Shown here piece by piece: positions 8,945 to 18,102 of a DNA stretch of 48,087 nt (the stretch's first letter is position 1; every line of letters begins with the position of its first letter). The translations under genes were made by a program, and so were the position numbers. The notes beneath the pieces are model-generated. The model saw nothing but the letters and a program-made list of their open reading frames with translations. It was not told where the DNA came from and ran no database searches. Origin of the DNA: Acidobacteriota bacterium (GTDB lineage: Bacteria; Acidobacteriota; Terriglobia; Acidiferrales; UBA7541); assembly GCA_021324935.1 (NCBI GenBank), contig JAJPIE010000006.1, positions 1 to 48,087 of the forward strand. The letters are read 5' to 3'.

Positions 8945-10360
8945 ATGAGTCAAGGCGCACAATTTGGCAAATCCGTTCCCACCCGCACCGAATCGGACAG
9001 CATGGGCCACATCGAAGTCCCGATGGACCGCTACTACGGCGCGCAAACCGCCCGTTCGTTGATCCATTTCGCCATCGGCAAAGACACCATGCCGGTGGAG
9101 TTGATCCGCGCGTTCGGCATCCTGAAAAAGGCCGCGGCGCTGGTGAATCGCGACCTCGGCAAACTCTCCGAAGAAAAGGCCAACCTGATCACGCAGGCCG
9201 CCGACGAAGTCATCTCCGGCAAATTGAACGATCACTTCCCTCTGCGCATCTGGCAGACCGGCAGCGGCACGCAGACCAACATGAACGTCAACGAGGTGAT
9301 CTCCAACCGCGCCATCCAGATTGCGCGAGGCGAAATCGGCAGCAAGAAACCGATTCATCCCAATGACGACGTGAATATGTCGCAGTCCTCGAACGACACT
9401 TTTCCCACGGCCATGCACATCGCCGCGGCCATGGAAACTTCGCGGCGGCTGCTGCCGGCCGTGAAGCGGCTGCGCGACGTGCTGGACGCGAAGGCGAAAG
9501 AATTCAAGGACGTGGTGATAATCGGCCGCACGCATCTGCAGGACGCCACGCCGCTGACCGTGGGCCAGGAATTTTCCGGATGGGTGAGCCTGCTGGATCG
9601 CGACGGGGGGCGCATCGCCGTGGCACTGGATGGCCTGTTGGATTTGGCGATCGGCGGCACCGCCGTGGGCACGGGCTTAAATGCGCATCCCGAATTCGCC
9701 GAACGCGCCGCGAAGAAAATTTCGGAATTGACGGGCTTGCCGTTCCGCTCGCACCCGAACAAGTTTGCCAGCCTTTCCGCGCACGACGAGATCGTGTTTG
9801 CCAGCGGCGCGCTGAAGACGCTGGCGGCTTCGCTGATGAAAATCGCCAACGACGTGCGCTGGCTGGCCTCCGGCCCGCGCTGCGGCCTGGGCGAACTGAC
9901 CATTCCGGAAAACGAGCCCGGCTCCTCGATCATGCCCGGCAAGGTGAACCCCACGCAGTCCGAAGCGGTAACGATGGTGGCGGTGCAGGTGATGGGCAAC
10001 GATGCGGCGATCGGCTTCGCCGGCTCGCAGGGCAATTTTGAATTGAACGTCTTCAAGCCGGTGATGATTTTCAATTATCTGCACTCGGTGGAGTTGCTGG
10101 CCGACGCGATGAACAGCTTTGTGGATCACTGCGCGGCGGGCATCGAACTGAATCGCAAGACCATCGATCACTACGTGCACAATTCGCTGATGCTGGTCAC
10201 CGCGCTGGCCCCGCGCATCGGCTACGACAACGCGGCAAAAGTCGCCAAAACCGCGCACCAGCAGCATATCAGCCTGCGCGAGGCCGCCATGCAACTCGGC
10301 CACCTGACGCCCGAGGAGTTCGACGCCCTCGTCAAACCCGAAGAAATGACCCATCCGTAA
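8945..10360 (+). CDS. fumC: Fumarate hydratase, class II
   Basis: This enzyme interconverts fumarate and L-malate in the cytoplasmic TCA cycle. The start is the ATG at 8945 preceded by GGAG; the frame is open further upstream only through repeat sequence. The product has 471 residues, the usual length for the iron-free class II enzymes. It shows [22 protein letters not shown] at the N-terminus, the [13 protein letters not shown] substrate-binding loop, the [10 protein letters not shown] helix and the superfamily signature [13 protein letters not shown] at about residues 326-338. The signature contains the mobile loop with the catalytic serine. The stop codon overlaps the start of the next gene (TAATG), suggesting coupled translation. 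Confidence 0.97.
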   Translation: MSQGAQFGKSVPTRTESDSMGHIEVPMDRYYGAQTARSLIHFAIGKDTMPVELIRAFGILKKAAALVNRDLGKLSEEKANLITQAADEVISGKLNDHFPLRIWQTGSGTQTNMNVNEVISNRAIQIARGEIGSKKPIHPNDDVNMSQSSNDTFPTAMHIAAAMETSRRLLPAVKRLRDVLDAKAKEFKDVVIIGRTHLQDATPLTVGQEFSGWVSLLDRDGGRIAVALDGLLDLAIGGTAVGTGLNAHPEFAERAAKKISELTGLPFRSHPNKFASLSAHDEIVFASGALKTLAASLMKIANDVRWLASGPRCGLGELTIPENEPGSSIMPGKVNPTQSEAVTMVAVQVMGNDAAIGFAGSQGNFELNVFKPVMIFNYLHSVELLADAMNSFVDHCAAGIELNRKTIDHYVHNSLMLVTALAPRIGYDNAAKVAKTAHQQHISLREAAMQLGHLTPEEFDALVKPEEMTHP

Positions 10361-11337
10361 TGTGGCGCGGGCCAAATCCTTGCGACGGCCACCTTCTGAA
10401 GCGGGGGCTTTTTCAGCTCTGTGCTCTTGTCTGGATGGCCTCTGTGTTTTATGGCTCAGTGGCCACCGCGCAGATTCCCGATTGGTGCAAGGAGCTGCCC
10501 CATCCGGAGTACAAGACGCTGGAGCAGGTGCCGGTGAGCGATCCGTGGTTCGAGGTGTATAAGGTTGCCAAGGACACCTTTGCGATTTACGAGCCACACC
10601 AATCGGAAGAAGTCATTTCGTACCTCATCCTCGGCAAGCAGAAAGCCATCCTTTTCGACACGGGAATGGGCATCAGCGACATCAAGAAAGTGGTCGAGCA
10701 ACTGACCAAGTTGCCCATCATCGTTCTGAACTCGCACACCCACAACGATCACGTTGGCGGCAATTGGGAGTTCAAGACGATCTATGCGATTGACACCGAG
10801 TTCAAGCCCGAAAGCGCCAAAGACTATCTGGCGGACGCGCAGGAGGAAATCGCGCCCGGCGAAATTTGCGGCGAGCTGCCGAAGGGCTTCGATCCCGCCA
10901 CGTACACGGTGCGGCCGTGGAAGGTGACACGCTACGTTCACGACGGTGAAACGATCGACCTCGGCGGCCGGGCTTTGGAAGTGCTCGCGACTCCCGGCCA
11001 CACGCCCGATGGGATCACGCTCTACGATCGCGGCAACGGCTTGCTCTTCACCGGCGACACGTATTATCCGGCGACGATCTGGCTCTACCGCCCGGAAACG
11101 AATCTGAATCTATACGGCGAATCGATCGACACGCTTGCCGTGCTTACGCAAATGGAGCCTTCCCTTAAGCTGGTGCTGGGGGCGCACAACGTTCCCGTGG
11201 CGCCGCCCTCGGTGCTGCCGGAACTCGTGAACGCGTTCGACGATTTCCGCTCCGGCAACGCCACCTGCAAACCGGACAAGCCCGGCCGCCAGGTGTGCAC
11301 CTCCGGAAAATTCCGCTTCCTTGTCCGCGCGAACTAA
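10360..11337 (+). CDS. Exported metallo-beta-lactamase-fold hydrolase
   Basis: The protein has 325 residues. The ATG shares its first base with the fumC stop (TAATG), so the two are probably translated together. A signal peptide (KRGLFQLCALVWMASVFYGSVATAQ) points to export; an ATG at 10435 would cut into it. The metal site is clear: HTHNDHVGG at residues 126-134, a further histidine in ATPGHTPDG, aspartate in FTGDTYYPA, and a late histidine in LVLGAHN. This is the two-metal pattern of the superfamily. The substrate is unknown; I see no reason to call it an antibiotic-resistance enzyme. Export fits poorly with a role in the TCA cycle, so the link to fumC may be only translational. Confidence 0.85.
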   Translation: MWRGPNPCDGHLLKRGLFQLCALVWMASVFYGSVATAQIPDWCKELPHPEYKTLEQVPVSDPWFEVYKVAKDTFAIYEPHQSEEVISYLILGKQKAILFDTGMGISDIKKVVEQLTKLPIIVLNSHTHNDHVGGNWEFKTIYAIDTEFKPESAKDYLADAQEEIAPGEICGELPKGFDPATYTVRPWKVTRYVHDGETIDLGGRALEVLATPGHTPDGITLYDRGNGLLFTGDTYYPATIWLYRPETNLNLYGESIDTLAVLTQMEPSLKLVLGAHNVPVAPPSVLPELVNAFDDFRSGNATCKPDKPGRQVCTSGKFRFLVRAN

Positions 11338-11438
11338 AACGGCACATCATCCACTTTCCAGGAAGACTTGTGGAGCGCCACGCTGCTCCATTCACCTGCG
11401 ATATCCAAAGGAGTAAACTAAAGGGCTCGAAGGTGTCT

Positions 11439-12065
11439 ATGGTTCGCCGGCCGCTAATCCGGTCCCTCGCCTGCTGGATGCTCGCCCTGGCCACGGCCGT
11501 TCCTTCCGCGGTTGCGCAGCCCAAACACGAAAAGACGGTGACGAATCTCGATGGCGGCGTTCCCATCGACGCCGCCGGCGCGATTCCGGGCGGTGCCTGC
11601 TTTGATTTGAAGGGGCGGCTGGACGCGCCGGACTTTTTCGACAATCTGAAGCGCGAAGACACCGTATCCGGCACGCTTTTCCGCCGCGGCAACGAGGTCG
11701 TGACCGAGTTTCCCAAGCAGTTGCAATTGACCATCGCGATCACCGATACCGCTTGCGAGACCGCGCTGCATCCCAGCGGCCCGCGCCTTTATCTGACCGA
11801 CAACATGGTGCGCACGCTGCGGCTGAGTTTTTACTGGAAACGCCAGCTCGAAATGCGCGCGGCACACGGCATCGTGATGCAAGACGTGGAAGTGAGCCCC
11901 ATTGCACCGATCTTCGAAGCGGCCCCGGAGCGCACGCCCCAACGGTATGAATGGTTGCTGAAGTTCGAAGTGCCGAGCGAAGGCGTGCCGCTGACCGACA
12001 GCCTGGTGCTCATCATCCGCTCGCCGGATCACCGCATCATTGCGCGCACCGCCGCGCGCCTGTAG
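11439..12065 (+). CDS. Exported hypothetical protein
   Basis: The product has 208 residues, starting at the ATG at 11439 with AAGG a few bases upstream. A signal peptide (MVRRPLIRSLACWMLALATAVPSAVAQ) precedes a mature domain with alternating strands, such as QLQLTIAITDT, LRLSFYWKRQLEMR and YEWLLKFEVP...DSLVLIIRS. This suggests a beta-sandwich. I do not recognise the family. It lies 101 bases after the metallo-beta-lactamase gene on the same strand, so co-transcription is possible. Its stop codon falls inside a copy of the dispersed repeat. Confidence 0.7.
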   Translation: MVRRPLIRSLACWMLALATAVPSAVAQPKHEKTVTNLDGGVPIDAAGAIPGGACFDLKGRLDAPDFFDNLKREDTVSGTLFRRGNEVVTEFPKQLQLTIAITDTACETALHPSGPRLYLTDNMVRTLRLSFYWKRQLEMRAAHGIVMQDVEVSPIAPIFEAAPERTPQRYEWLLKFEVPSEGVPLTDSLVLIIRSPDHRIIARTAARL

Positions 12066-12160
12066 CCCAGGGCTTCAGGCCTGAGCGTTTGACAGGTTGC
12101 GGCAATCTCGCTAAGTGGAAGGAGAGGCCTCATCCCGGAAGGGGTGAGCTACCTGTAGTT
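12061..12160. repeat. Dispersed intergenic repeat cluster
   Basis: TGTAGCCCAGGGCTTCAGGC at the left end and GGGTGAGCTACCTGTAG at the right end match modules of the repeat at 8785-8901, on opposite strands of a hairpin-like arrangement. The cluster fills the space between convergent genes and includes the stop codon of the gene to its left. It may replace a classical terminator. Confidence 0.6.
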
Positions 12161-12164
12161 GGCT

Positions 12165-12839
12165 TTACGCCAGCTTCATCTGCGGCACATCGCCCCGCAG
12201 AATCAGCCGCGCTTCGGTGCGCTGCTGGACCTCTTCGGGAGTCCAGCCGGGTGCGACTTCGCGGAGCACCAGACCCTCGGGGGTCACGTCGATCACCGCA
12301 AGATCGGTGACAATCGTGTTCACGCATTCGAGGCTGGTCAACGGATAGCTGCACTGCTTCACGATTTTCGGCGTGCCTTCCTTGGTGTTGTGCTCCATGC
12401 AAACGATCAGCTTTTTTGTGCCGGTGGCAATGTCCATCGCGCCGCCGATGCCGCCGCTGCCTTTTGACCCGGGGATTTTCCAGTTGGCCAGATCGCCTTT
12501 TTCGGAAACCTGGAACCCCCCCAGCACAGCCACGTCGAGATGCCCGCCGCGCGACATCAGATGCGCGTCGGCCTGGTGGAAAATGGAAGCGCCGGGAATC
12601 AGCGTGACGGGAACCTTCATCGCGTCCACCAGGTCGTAGTCTTCCTCGCCGGGCTTCGCGCGGCGGCCCATGCCGAGGATGCCGTTTTCGCTGTGAAAAT
12701 AAACGGTGATGTTCTTCGGCAGATAGTCGGCGATCAGGTTGGGGATGCCCCAGCCGAGGTTCACAAAGGCGCCGTCGGTGAGTTCCAACGCGGCGCGCTG
12801 GGCAATCTGTTCGCGAGTCAGTCTGGTTTTTTCAGTCAT
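12165..12839 (-). CDS. scoB: 3-oxoacid CoA-transferase subunit B
   Basis: This is the beta subunit of a two-chain CoA-transferase that moves CoA between succinate (or acetate) and a 3-oxoacid such as acetoacetate. The start is the ATG at 12839 with AGGAAG upstream, giving 224 residues, the normal length. The catalytic glutamate is expected at residue 51 in FHSENGILGMG, the signature of the family. GGAMDIATGTKKLIVCMEH and VTPEGLVLREVAPG are further conserved stretches. The alpha subunit is immediately upstream on the same strand, separated by 118 bases that contain a repeat. The exact 3-oxoacid (ketone body, 3-oxoadipate or acetoacetate from butyrate metabolism) cannot be told from sequence alone. 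Confidence 0.92.
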   Translation of the reverse strand: MTEKTRLTREQIAQRAALELTDGAFVNLGWGIPNLIADYLPKNITVYFHSENGILGMGRRAKPGEEDYDLVDAMKVPVTLIPGASIFHQADAHLMSRGGHLDVAVLGGFQVSEKGDLANWKIPGSKGSGGIGGAMDIATGTKKLIVCMEHNTKEGTPKIVKQCSYPLTSLECVNTIVTDLAVIDVTPEGLVLREVAPGWTPEEVQQRTEARLILRGDVPQMKLA

Positions 12840-12878
12840 CGTTCTTCCTGCCTCAATGCAAACTCGTGCGAAGTTTAA

Positions 12879-12954
12879 GTGGCACAAGCCCTCTGGCCTT
12901 TGCAGCGTTCGCCGCCACCTGGGTCGATCGCACAGGCAGGAGCGCGTGTGCCAC
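12879..12954. repeat. Inverted-repeat element inside the CoA-transferase operon
   Basis: GTGGCACA at 12879-12886 is mirrored by TGTGCCAC at 12947-12954. The 76-base element fills most of the 118-base gap between the two subunit genes. GTGGCACAAGCC at its edge matches the GTGGCACAGG modules at 8785 and 20670. It could form an RNA stem-loop between the two cistrons. Confidence 0.6.
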
Positions 12955-12957
12955 AAC

Positions 12958-13635
12958 TCATCCCTGGAAGCGCAATCCTTTGGCCTGCACGATGCGGTGC
13001 ACGAAAATCGCCGGCGTGATCACGTTCTCGGGAGGAATTGCACCCACAGGGACGATTTCGTCCACTTCCGCAATGGTGAACTTCGCCGCTTTGGCCATGA
13101 TGGGATTGAAATTCCGCGCCGCCAGCCGGTAGGTGAGATTCCCCAGCTCATCGGCCTTATGCGCCTTGATCAGCGCGAAATCGGCGTGAATCGGCGATTC
13201 CAGGATGCAGCGCTTGCCGTCAATCACACGCTCTTCCTTGCCGATGGCCACTTCCGTGCCAACGCCGACGGCCGTGAAAAAACCGAAAATTCCCGCAGCC
13301 GCGGCGCGCATGCGCTCGCACAAAATTCCCTGCGGCACCAATTCGCAGGTGACATCGCCCTTGGCAAAGCGCTCCTGAAAATAGTTGGCGTGCGGGCCGG
13401 GGAAGGAGCAGACGACGTGCCGCACCTGGCCATTCTTGAACATGATACCCAGTTCACCCTCGCGCGTGCCGCAATTATTGCTGATGGCGGTGATGTCCTT
13501 AATGCCCTTGCGGGACAACGCCTGAATCAGATTGTTGGGAAACCCGGCGCCGCCAAAGCCGCCGAACATGATCCGCGCGCCGTCGGGAATGTCCGCGACC
13601 GCCGCGTCCAGGGAACTCACTATTTTGGATTTCAT
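12958..13635 (-). CDS. scoA: 3-oxoacid CoA-transferase subunit A
   Basis: This is the alpha subunit of the CoA-transferase, 225 residues from the ATG at 13635 (only a weak purine-rich ribosome site, GAGCGAAGC). The N-terminal signature GARIMFGGFGGAGFPNNLI is the CoA-transferase family 1 glycine-rich loop. AISNNCGTREGELG, VVCSFPG and the C-terminal VPVGAIPPENVITP are typical of ScoA/PcaI/AtoD proteins. It works as a heterodimer or heterotetramer with subunit B encoded just downstream. Residues beyond the expected MRAAAAGIFGFFTAVGVGTEVA match the stretch that lines the CoA pocket in the family. Confidence 0.92.
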   Translation of the reverse strand: MKSKIVSSLDAAVADIPDGARIMFGGFGGAGFPNNLIQALSRKGIKDITAISNNCGTREGELGIMFKNGQVRHVVCSFPGPHANYFQERFAKGDVTCELVPQGILCERMRAAAAGIFGFFTAVGVGTEVAIGKEERVIDGKRCILESPIHADFALIKAHKADELGNLTYRLAARNFNPIMAKAAKFTIAEVDEIVPVGAIPPENVITPAIFVHRIVQAKGLRFQG

Positions 13636-13702
13636 GCTTCGCTCGGAAATTCGTGGATTATTCTTTCCTGTAGATTGTTCCCGACCAGCGGCAATTGTGC
13701 AA

Positions 13703-13731
13703 CCCCGACCGGTCGATATTCGGGGCTTTTT
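13703..13731 (+). terminator. Orphan terminator-like hairpin
   Basis: CCCCGA (13703-13708) pairs with TCGGGG (13720-13725) and is followed by CTTTTT. It points rightward but no plus-strand gene ends before it. It lies in the divergent gap between the CoA-transferase and the next lipoprotein gene. It may end a short untranslated RNA or act as a leader attenuator. Confidence 0.4.
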
Positions 13732-13907
13732 CGCGCTCGGCGGAGCGGCCGGCCGGCCAGTATTCCATTGGGCAATCCGCCGCGCGCATCGTTTCCACCG
13801 CAATTTCCTTTGTTATAGTGAAGCTCCCAGACCGTTGAGTCACTTTATCGGCGTTTCGCGGCCCCTTCCGCGCGCATGGCCCCCGCCCTCAAGATCGGAG
13901 GTTTCGG

Positions 13908-16055
13908 ATGCGTCGGTTCTCCCTTCTCTATCTCCTGGCAGCGATTTCGTTCCTTATGGCGGCCAGCGGCTGCGGCAATTCGAGCCCCGCCCCGAATATG
14001 GGCAACACGCCGCCACAAATTACGGCGCAGCCCGCCAACGCCGTTGTGACCGTGGGACAAACCGCGAGTTTCTCCGTGACCGCGACCGGCAGCGGCACGT
14101 TGACCTATCAATGGCAGAAGAACTCGGCGAACATCAGCGGCGCGACGAGCGCGAATTACACGACGCCCGCGACGGTGAGCGGCGACAACGGCGCGAAGTT
14201 CGACGTTGTGGTGACCAATTCGTCGGGCAGCGTCACCAGCGGCATGGCCACGCTGACGGTGAACCCGGCGGCGACGCTGCAATCGATCGCCGTGACTCCG
14301 CCCTCGCCTTCGGTTTCTGTCGGCGGAATGCAGCAGTTCAAGGCCACCGGCAAGTATAGCGACAATTCGACCCAGGACATTACCGCCAGCGTCATGTGGG
14401 CTTCGTCGGATACGGGCTTTGCAACCATCGGCGTTTCCACCGGCCTGGCCACCGGCATCGCCCCTGGCACCACGCAGATTACCGCGCAATCCGGCAGCGT
14501 GGTGAGCCCGAACGATCCCTTGACGGTGACGCCTGCGACGAGCACGGCGACAGACGTAGCGACGCATCATTACGACAACATGCGCAGCGGCGCCAATCTC
14601 AATGAAACGATTCTTGCGCCAAGCAATGTGAATTCGACGACCTTCGGGAAACTCGCGGAATTTGCGGTGGACGGGCAGATCGACGGGCAGGTGCTGTATC
14701 TGAACCAGGTGGCTATCCCCGGTAAAGGGAATAAAAACGTGGTCTACTTTGCCACCGAGAACGACAGCGTGTACGCGCTCGATGCCGACAGCTTGACCGG
14801 TACCACGGCAACCGTGCTTTGGAAGACGACGGCGCATCCTTCGGGGGAATCGCCGCTGAGTTCCTCCGACGCCGGCTGCGGTTACATCAACCCCGTTGGC
14901 ATCATGTCGACGCCGGTGATCGACCGCTCGCGCAATGCGATTTACGTCGTTTCAGGGTCCAAGGACAGCGGCGGAAACGTGCATCACCGCCTGTATGCGC
15001 TGGATTTGACCACCGGCGATTCCCTGTTCAATGGCCCCACGCTGATCGCCGCGACCTATCCTGGCACGGGCGGAAACAGCAACGGTAGCACGGTGACATT
15101 CAAGGACAGCGTGCAGCAGCAGCGCGCGGCGTTGCTGGAAAGCGGCGGAAAGATTTATACCGCGTGGTCCGGCTATTACGGCGATTGCGGCGACTATTCC
15201 GCGTGGATCATCGCCTACAGTGCGGATACGCTGACGCAGGTGGGCGCAATCGACCTGGTGCCACACAGTTCCCTGGCCGGGATCTGGATGGGTGGAGGAG
15301 GCCCGGCCTCGGACTCCGCGGGGAACGTTTACATCGCCACGGGGAATGCGGGCAGCGGAAACACCCCCGGCATGGGCAACGATTACGGCGACACGTTCGT
15401 AAAACTGGCCAGTGGAACGCCGCTGACGGTGGCGGATTATTTTGCGCCAAAGATCGCCATCGCCGACGACGGGAACGACGCGGACCTGGGATCGGCCGGG
15501 CCACTGCTGTTGCCGGACATGGTGGACGGCACGGGCGTGACGCGTCATCTGGCGATGATTGCCGGTAAAGATGGTGCGATCTACATCGTCAGCCGCGACA
15601 ACATGGGCCAGTACAACGCCATGACCGACAACATCTACCAGGAATTCGCGAGCGACGGCCACGAGAATCACTGTTCGCCGGTTTACTTTAACGGTGCGGT
15701 GTATATCGGTCCGGAAGGGATGCCTTTACGGGCGTTCAGCGTTTCGCAGGCGAAATTGAGCGCGTCACCCGTCTCGCAAACTTCATTTACATTTGGCGGC
15801 AACGGGACGGTGCCCACGGTTTCGGCGAACGGGAATTCCAACGGGATTGTCTGGGCGCTGAATCACGATTCCGGGGAATTGTTCGCCTTCGATGCCGGCA
15901 ATCTGGGGAACATGCTCTACAACTCCAATCAGGCGGCGAATGGCCGCGACCATTTTTCGCAAGTCGGTGGCCACTTCATCACGCCGGTGGTCGCGAATGG
16001 GAAGGTTTATTTCGGCACCGGCGGCACAGTGGTTGTCTTCGGGCTATTGCCGTAA
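13908..16055 (+). CDS. Ig-domain and PQQ-like beta-propeller lipoprotein
   Basis: The start at the ATG at 13908 is supported by CGGAGG 8-9 bases upstream. The 715-residue product begins with a lipoprotein signal (FLMAASGCGNSS, lipid on the cysteine). An Ig-like domain follows at about residues 35-120 (PPQITAQPANAVVTVGQTAS...YQWQKN), then a BIG_2-type bacterial Ig domain at about 125-205 (LQSIAVTPPSPSVSVGGMQQF). The remaining 500 residues look like a PQQ-enzyme-type beta-propeller, with repeated blade motifs such as VVYFATENDSVYALDADSLTG, IYVVSGS..LYALDLTTGD and GNVYIATGNAG. No catalytic residues of quinoprotein dehydrogenases are obvious. It is likely a surface-attached protein for binding or adhesion. 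This architecture is common in acidobacteria. Confidence 0.88.
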   Translation: MRRFSLLYLLAAISFLMAASGCGNSSPAPNMGNTPPQITAQPANAVVTVGQTASFSVTATGSGTLTYQWQKNSANISGATSANYTTPATVSGDNGAKFDVVVTNSSGSVTSGMATLTVNPAATLQSIAVTPPSPSVSVGGMQQFKATGKYSDNSTQDITASVMWASSDTGFATIGVSTGLATGIAPGTTQITAQSGSVVSPNDPLTVTPATSTATDVATHHYDNMRSGANLNETILAPSNVNSTTFGKLAEFAVDGQIDGQVLYLNQVAIPGKGNKNVVYFATENDSVYALDADSLTGTTATVLWKTTAHPSGESPLSSSDAGCGYINPVGIMSTPVIDRSRNAIYVVSGSKDSGGNVHHRLYALDLTTGDSLFNGPTLIAATYPGTGGNSNGSTVTFKDSVQQQRAALLESGGKIYTAWSGYYGDCGDYSAWIIAYSADTLTQVGAIDLVPHSSLAGIWMGGGGPASDSAGNVYIATGNAGSGNTPGMGNDYGDTFVKLASGTPLTVADYFAPKIAIADDGNDADLGSAGPLLLPDMVDGTGVTRHLAMIAGKDGAIYIVSRDNMGQYNAMTDNIYQEFASDGHENHCSPVYFNGAVYIGPEGMPLRAFSVSQAKLSASPVSQTSFTFGGNGTVPTVSANGNSNGIVWALNHDSGELFAFDAGNLGNMLYNSNQAANGRDHFSQVGGHFITPVVANGKVYFGTGGTVVVFGLLP

Positions 16056-16098
16056 ACGGCAGAATCGGGTCGCGGGAATTTACGAGGCGCGAACCCGG

Positions 16099-16752
16099 TT
16101 AGTGTCTGCGCAGGCCGCTGAACAGCATTTTCACGAAGACCTGCTTGATTTCTTCGGGGCTGGAGACCTGCTCGGGGTCGTACCAGCGATACAGCCAATT
16201 GCACATGCCCAAAATGCCGTTGACGACCAGCCACGGCTCGCCTTCGATCAGCTTGCCTTGTTCCTGGCCGCGCTTCACCAAATCCACAAACCGATTGTTG
16301 TAGCGCGACATCACCGAAATCACCTTGTGCTGGCGTTTTCCGGAGAGGGAATCAAATTCGTGCAGGAACAATCCGAAAGGCACTTTGTTCTGAATGATGT
16401 AGTCGATCTGCGCCCGGATGGCGCGTTCGAGCTGTTCGACGGGGTCGCCCTGCGGATCGATCTGCCGCGCGATGTAGGTGTCGCCATCCTCGATGCCCGC
16501 CAGCAGGAGCTGGAAAAGCAAATCTTCTTTCGACTTGATGTAGTAGTAGAGCGAGCCCTTGAGCATGCCGACGTCGCGGGCGACATCTTCGATGGAGGTA
16601 GCGTGGAAGCCTTTGGCGAAGAAAATGTTCGCGGCACTTTGCAGGACTTCCTCAAGGCGGGTGGCGGGTTTGGATTTGGCGGTGGAACGCGGCGCTCGGC
16701 GCGCACGAAGAGGTTTGGGCGCGGAGGCGTGCTTCAATTTTTTCGAGGGCAC
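16099..16752 (-). CDS. TetR-family transcriptional regulator
   Basis: The start is the GTG at 16752, which has GAGG 6 bases upstream; an ATG at 16779 has no ribosome site. After a basic tail the DNA-binding domain reads RLEEVLQSAANIFFAKGFHATSIEDVARDVGMLKGSLYYYIKSKEDLLFQ (residues about 32-82), a textbook TetR helix-turn-helix. The C-terminal ligand-binding half (TYIARQIDPQGDPVEQLERAI...) resembles regulators of fatty-acid or acyl-CoA metabolism such as FadR/KstR-like proteins, but this is only an impression. It is transcribed away from the XRE-cupin regulator, 176 bases apart. Its 3' end faces the lipoprotein gene. Confidence 0.88.
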   Translation of the reverse strand: MPSKKLKHASAPKPLRARRAPRSTAKSKPATRLEEVLQSAANIFFAKGFHATSIEDVARDVGMLKGSLYYYIKSKEDLLFQLLLAGIEDGDTYIARQIDPQGDPVEQLERAIRAQIDYIIQNKVPFGLFLHEFDSLSGKRQHKVISVMSRYNNRFVDLVKRGQEQGKLIEGEPWLVVNGILGMCNWLYRWYDPEQVSSPEEIKQVFVKMLFSGLRRH

Positions 16753-16928
16753 GGCTAACCTCACGAGGTGCAAGAACATAGTAACAGACCAGCGGCACGA
16801 AGGATGGCCCTGAGGCGTGAAAATGATTTGAGCGGAAGGAAAAATTCGGCACCCCCGCGATTCGCATGTGTTATCCTCCCCCTGAAATTTCCAGACCGTT
16901 TTTCCCTTCTGGATGGCATGGTGAGGCC

Positions 16929-17516
16929 ATGGTCGCTCCACAGTTGAAGGAAACGCTGGACCAATATCACATCGGCGACAAATTGAAACACCTGCGGCTG
17001 CGCCGCAAGATGGGACTGGTGGAACTAAGCCGCCACACGGGGCTTTCCCCCGCGCTGCTTTCCAAGCTCGAACACGGCAAGCTTTACCCGACGCTGCCGA
17101 CGCTTTCCCGCGTCGCGCTGGTTTTCAGCGTGGGCCTGGAATATTTTTTTGGCGATGAAAAAGAAAAGCGCACGTTTGCCGTGACCCGGAAGAAAAATCG
17201 GCTCCGTTTTCCGGAATCGCCGGGATTGCAGGATGCGGCATTCGAGTTTGAATCGCTGGATTTTTTGGCCACCGACCGGAAGTTCAACGCGTACCTGGCG
17301 GAATTCCTGCCGCTGGCGCCGGAAAAGATTCGCCTCCACCAGCATCCCGGCGTGGAATTCATCTACGTGCTGAAGGGCACGCTGGCGCTAAAGGTCGGCA
17401 CGGAAATCGAGCAATTGGAGACGGGGGATTCGGTGTACTTCGATTCGCAGTTGCCGCACGGTTATTCACGAAGCGGCGCCAAACCCTGCACCGCATTGGT
17501 GATTACGGCGGAGTAG
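16929..17516 (+). CDS. XRE-family regulator with C-terminal cupin domain
   Basis: The start is the ATG at 16929, preceded by GGTGAGG, giving 195 residues. An HTH_3 domain occupies about residues 17-72 (KLKHLRLRRKMGLVELSRHTGLSPALLSKLEHGKLYPTLPTLSRVA). After a linker the cupin barrel lies at about 120-190, with the typical H-x-H...G-x-E-F motif seen as HQHPGVEFIYVLKGTLAL and the second motif GDSVYFDSQLPHGYSRSG. Proteins of this design respond to small ligands (MppR/SutR/PuuR type), often repressing nearby transport or catabolic genes. The ligand is unknown. It shares its upstream region with the TetR gene. Confidence 0.9.
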   Translation: MVAPQLKETLDQYHIGDKLKHLRLRRKMGLVELSRHTGLSPALLSKLEHGKLYPTLPTLSRVALVFSVGLEYFFGDEKEKRTFAVTRKKNRLRFPESPGLQDAAFEFESLDFLATDRKFNAYLAEFLPLAPEKIRLHQHPGVEFIYVLKGTLALKVGTEIEQLETGDSVYFDSQLPHGYSRSGAKPCTALVITAE

Positions 17517-17528
17517 CTTCCGGAACGG

Positions 17529-17992
17529 CTACGGAGTCTTTCGGAACACCATGTACCAGGTGACTCCGATTTTTCGCAGAAAATTGAACTTCGATTCCAC
17601 CCGTTCATAGAATCGATAGAGCCTGCGATGCAGGCTGCGAGGTCCCCTGCCGCGGTTTTCGGAGTTGGCGGATTCGAGGACGCATCGTTCCAGGGAAAAC
17701 CCGAACTTCCGAAAATGCTGCTCGACCTCCAAGCGCGTATAAAGGCGGATGTGTCCGAACGTTTCGTGGCCGGCCATGTGATCCGGAAGACCGAAAACGC
17801 TTTTGCCGCGGAGGAGCAACAGCCGGTTTTCCAGGGAGGCCTGGTTCGGGGGCGAAGACCCGCTCGTGTGGCAGCGTCAAACTCCTCATCGGTGACATCC
17901 GGTCGGGTGTAGTCCCCAAAATTGCGAAGGCAGCTCCGGATGATGGGCCGTACAAACTGCTCAGCCGGGGCACGAGTCATTCGCGTTTTCAT
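17529..17992 (-). pseudogene. Possible truncated, frameshifted methyltransferase remnant
   Basis: The segment 17529-17819 encodes GLPDHMAGHETFGHIRLYTRLEVEQHFRKFGF, which looks like the C-terminal part of a class I SAM-dependent methyltransferase (strand, helix and the typical I-R-x-Y-T...L..L..x-GF spacing). A sensible continuation toward the N-terminus (TDEEFDAATRAGL) lies in another frame upstream, with an ATG at 17992. No Rossmann motif (GxGxG) is found. I read this as a decayed gene that lost its N-terminus and suffered a frameshift. It could instead be a short intact gene of 96 residues or non-coding sequence. Confidence 0.35.
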
Positions 17993-18102
17993 AGTGGCGG
18001 CACACCATCGTAAGGAGAATCGGCAATGTTTTCCGTCCGGGCCCATTGATGAGAGGACCATCCGGCGTTGTTGGCGGCCCAACTCATGGCATGCAACTCG
18101 GG

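Noticed and set aside
10360..11337. Antibiotic-resistance beta-lactamase
   Set aside because: Only the general metallo-beta-lactamase fold motifs are present, which are shared by many hydrolases; context gives no resistance link.
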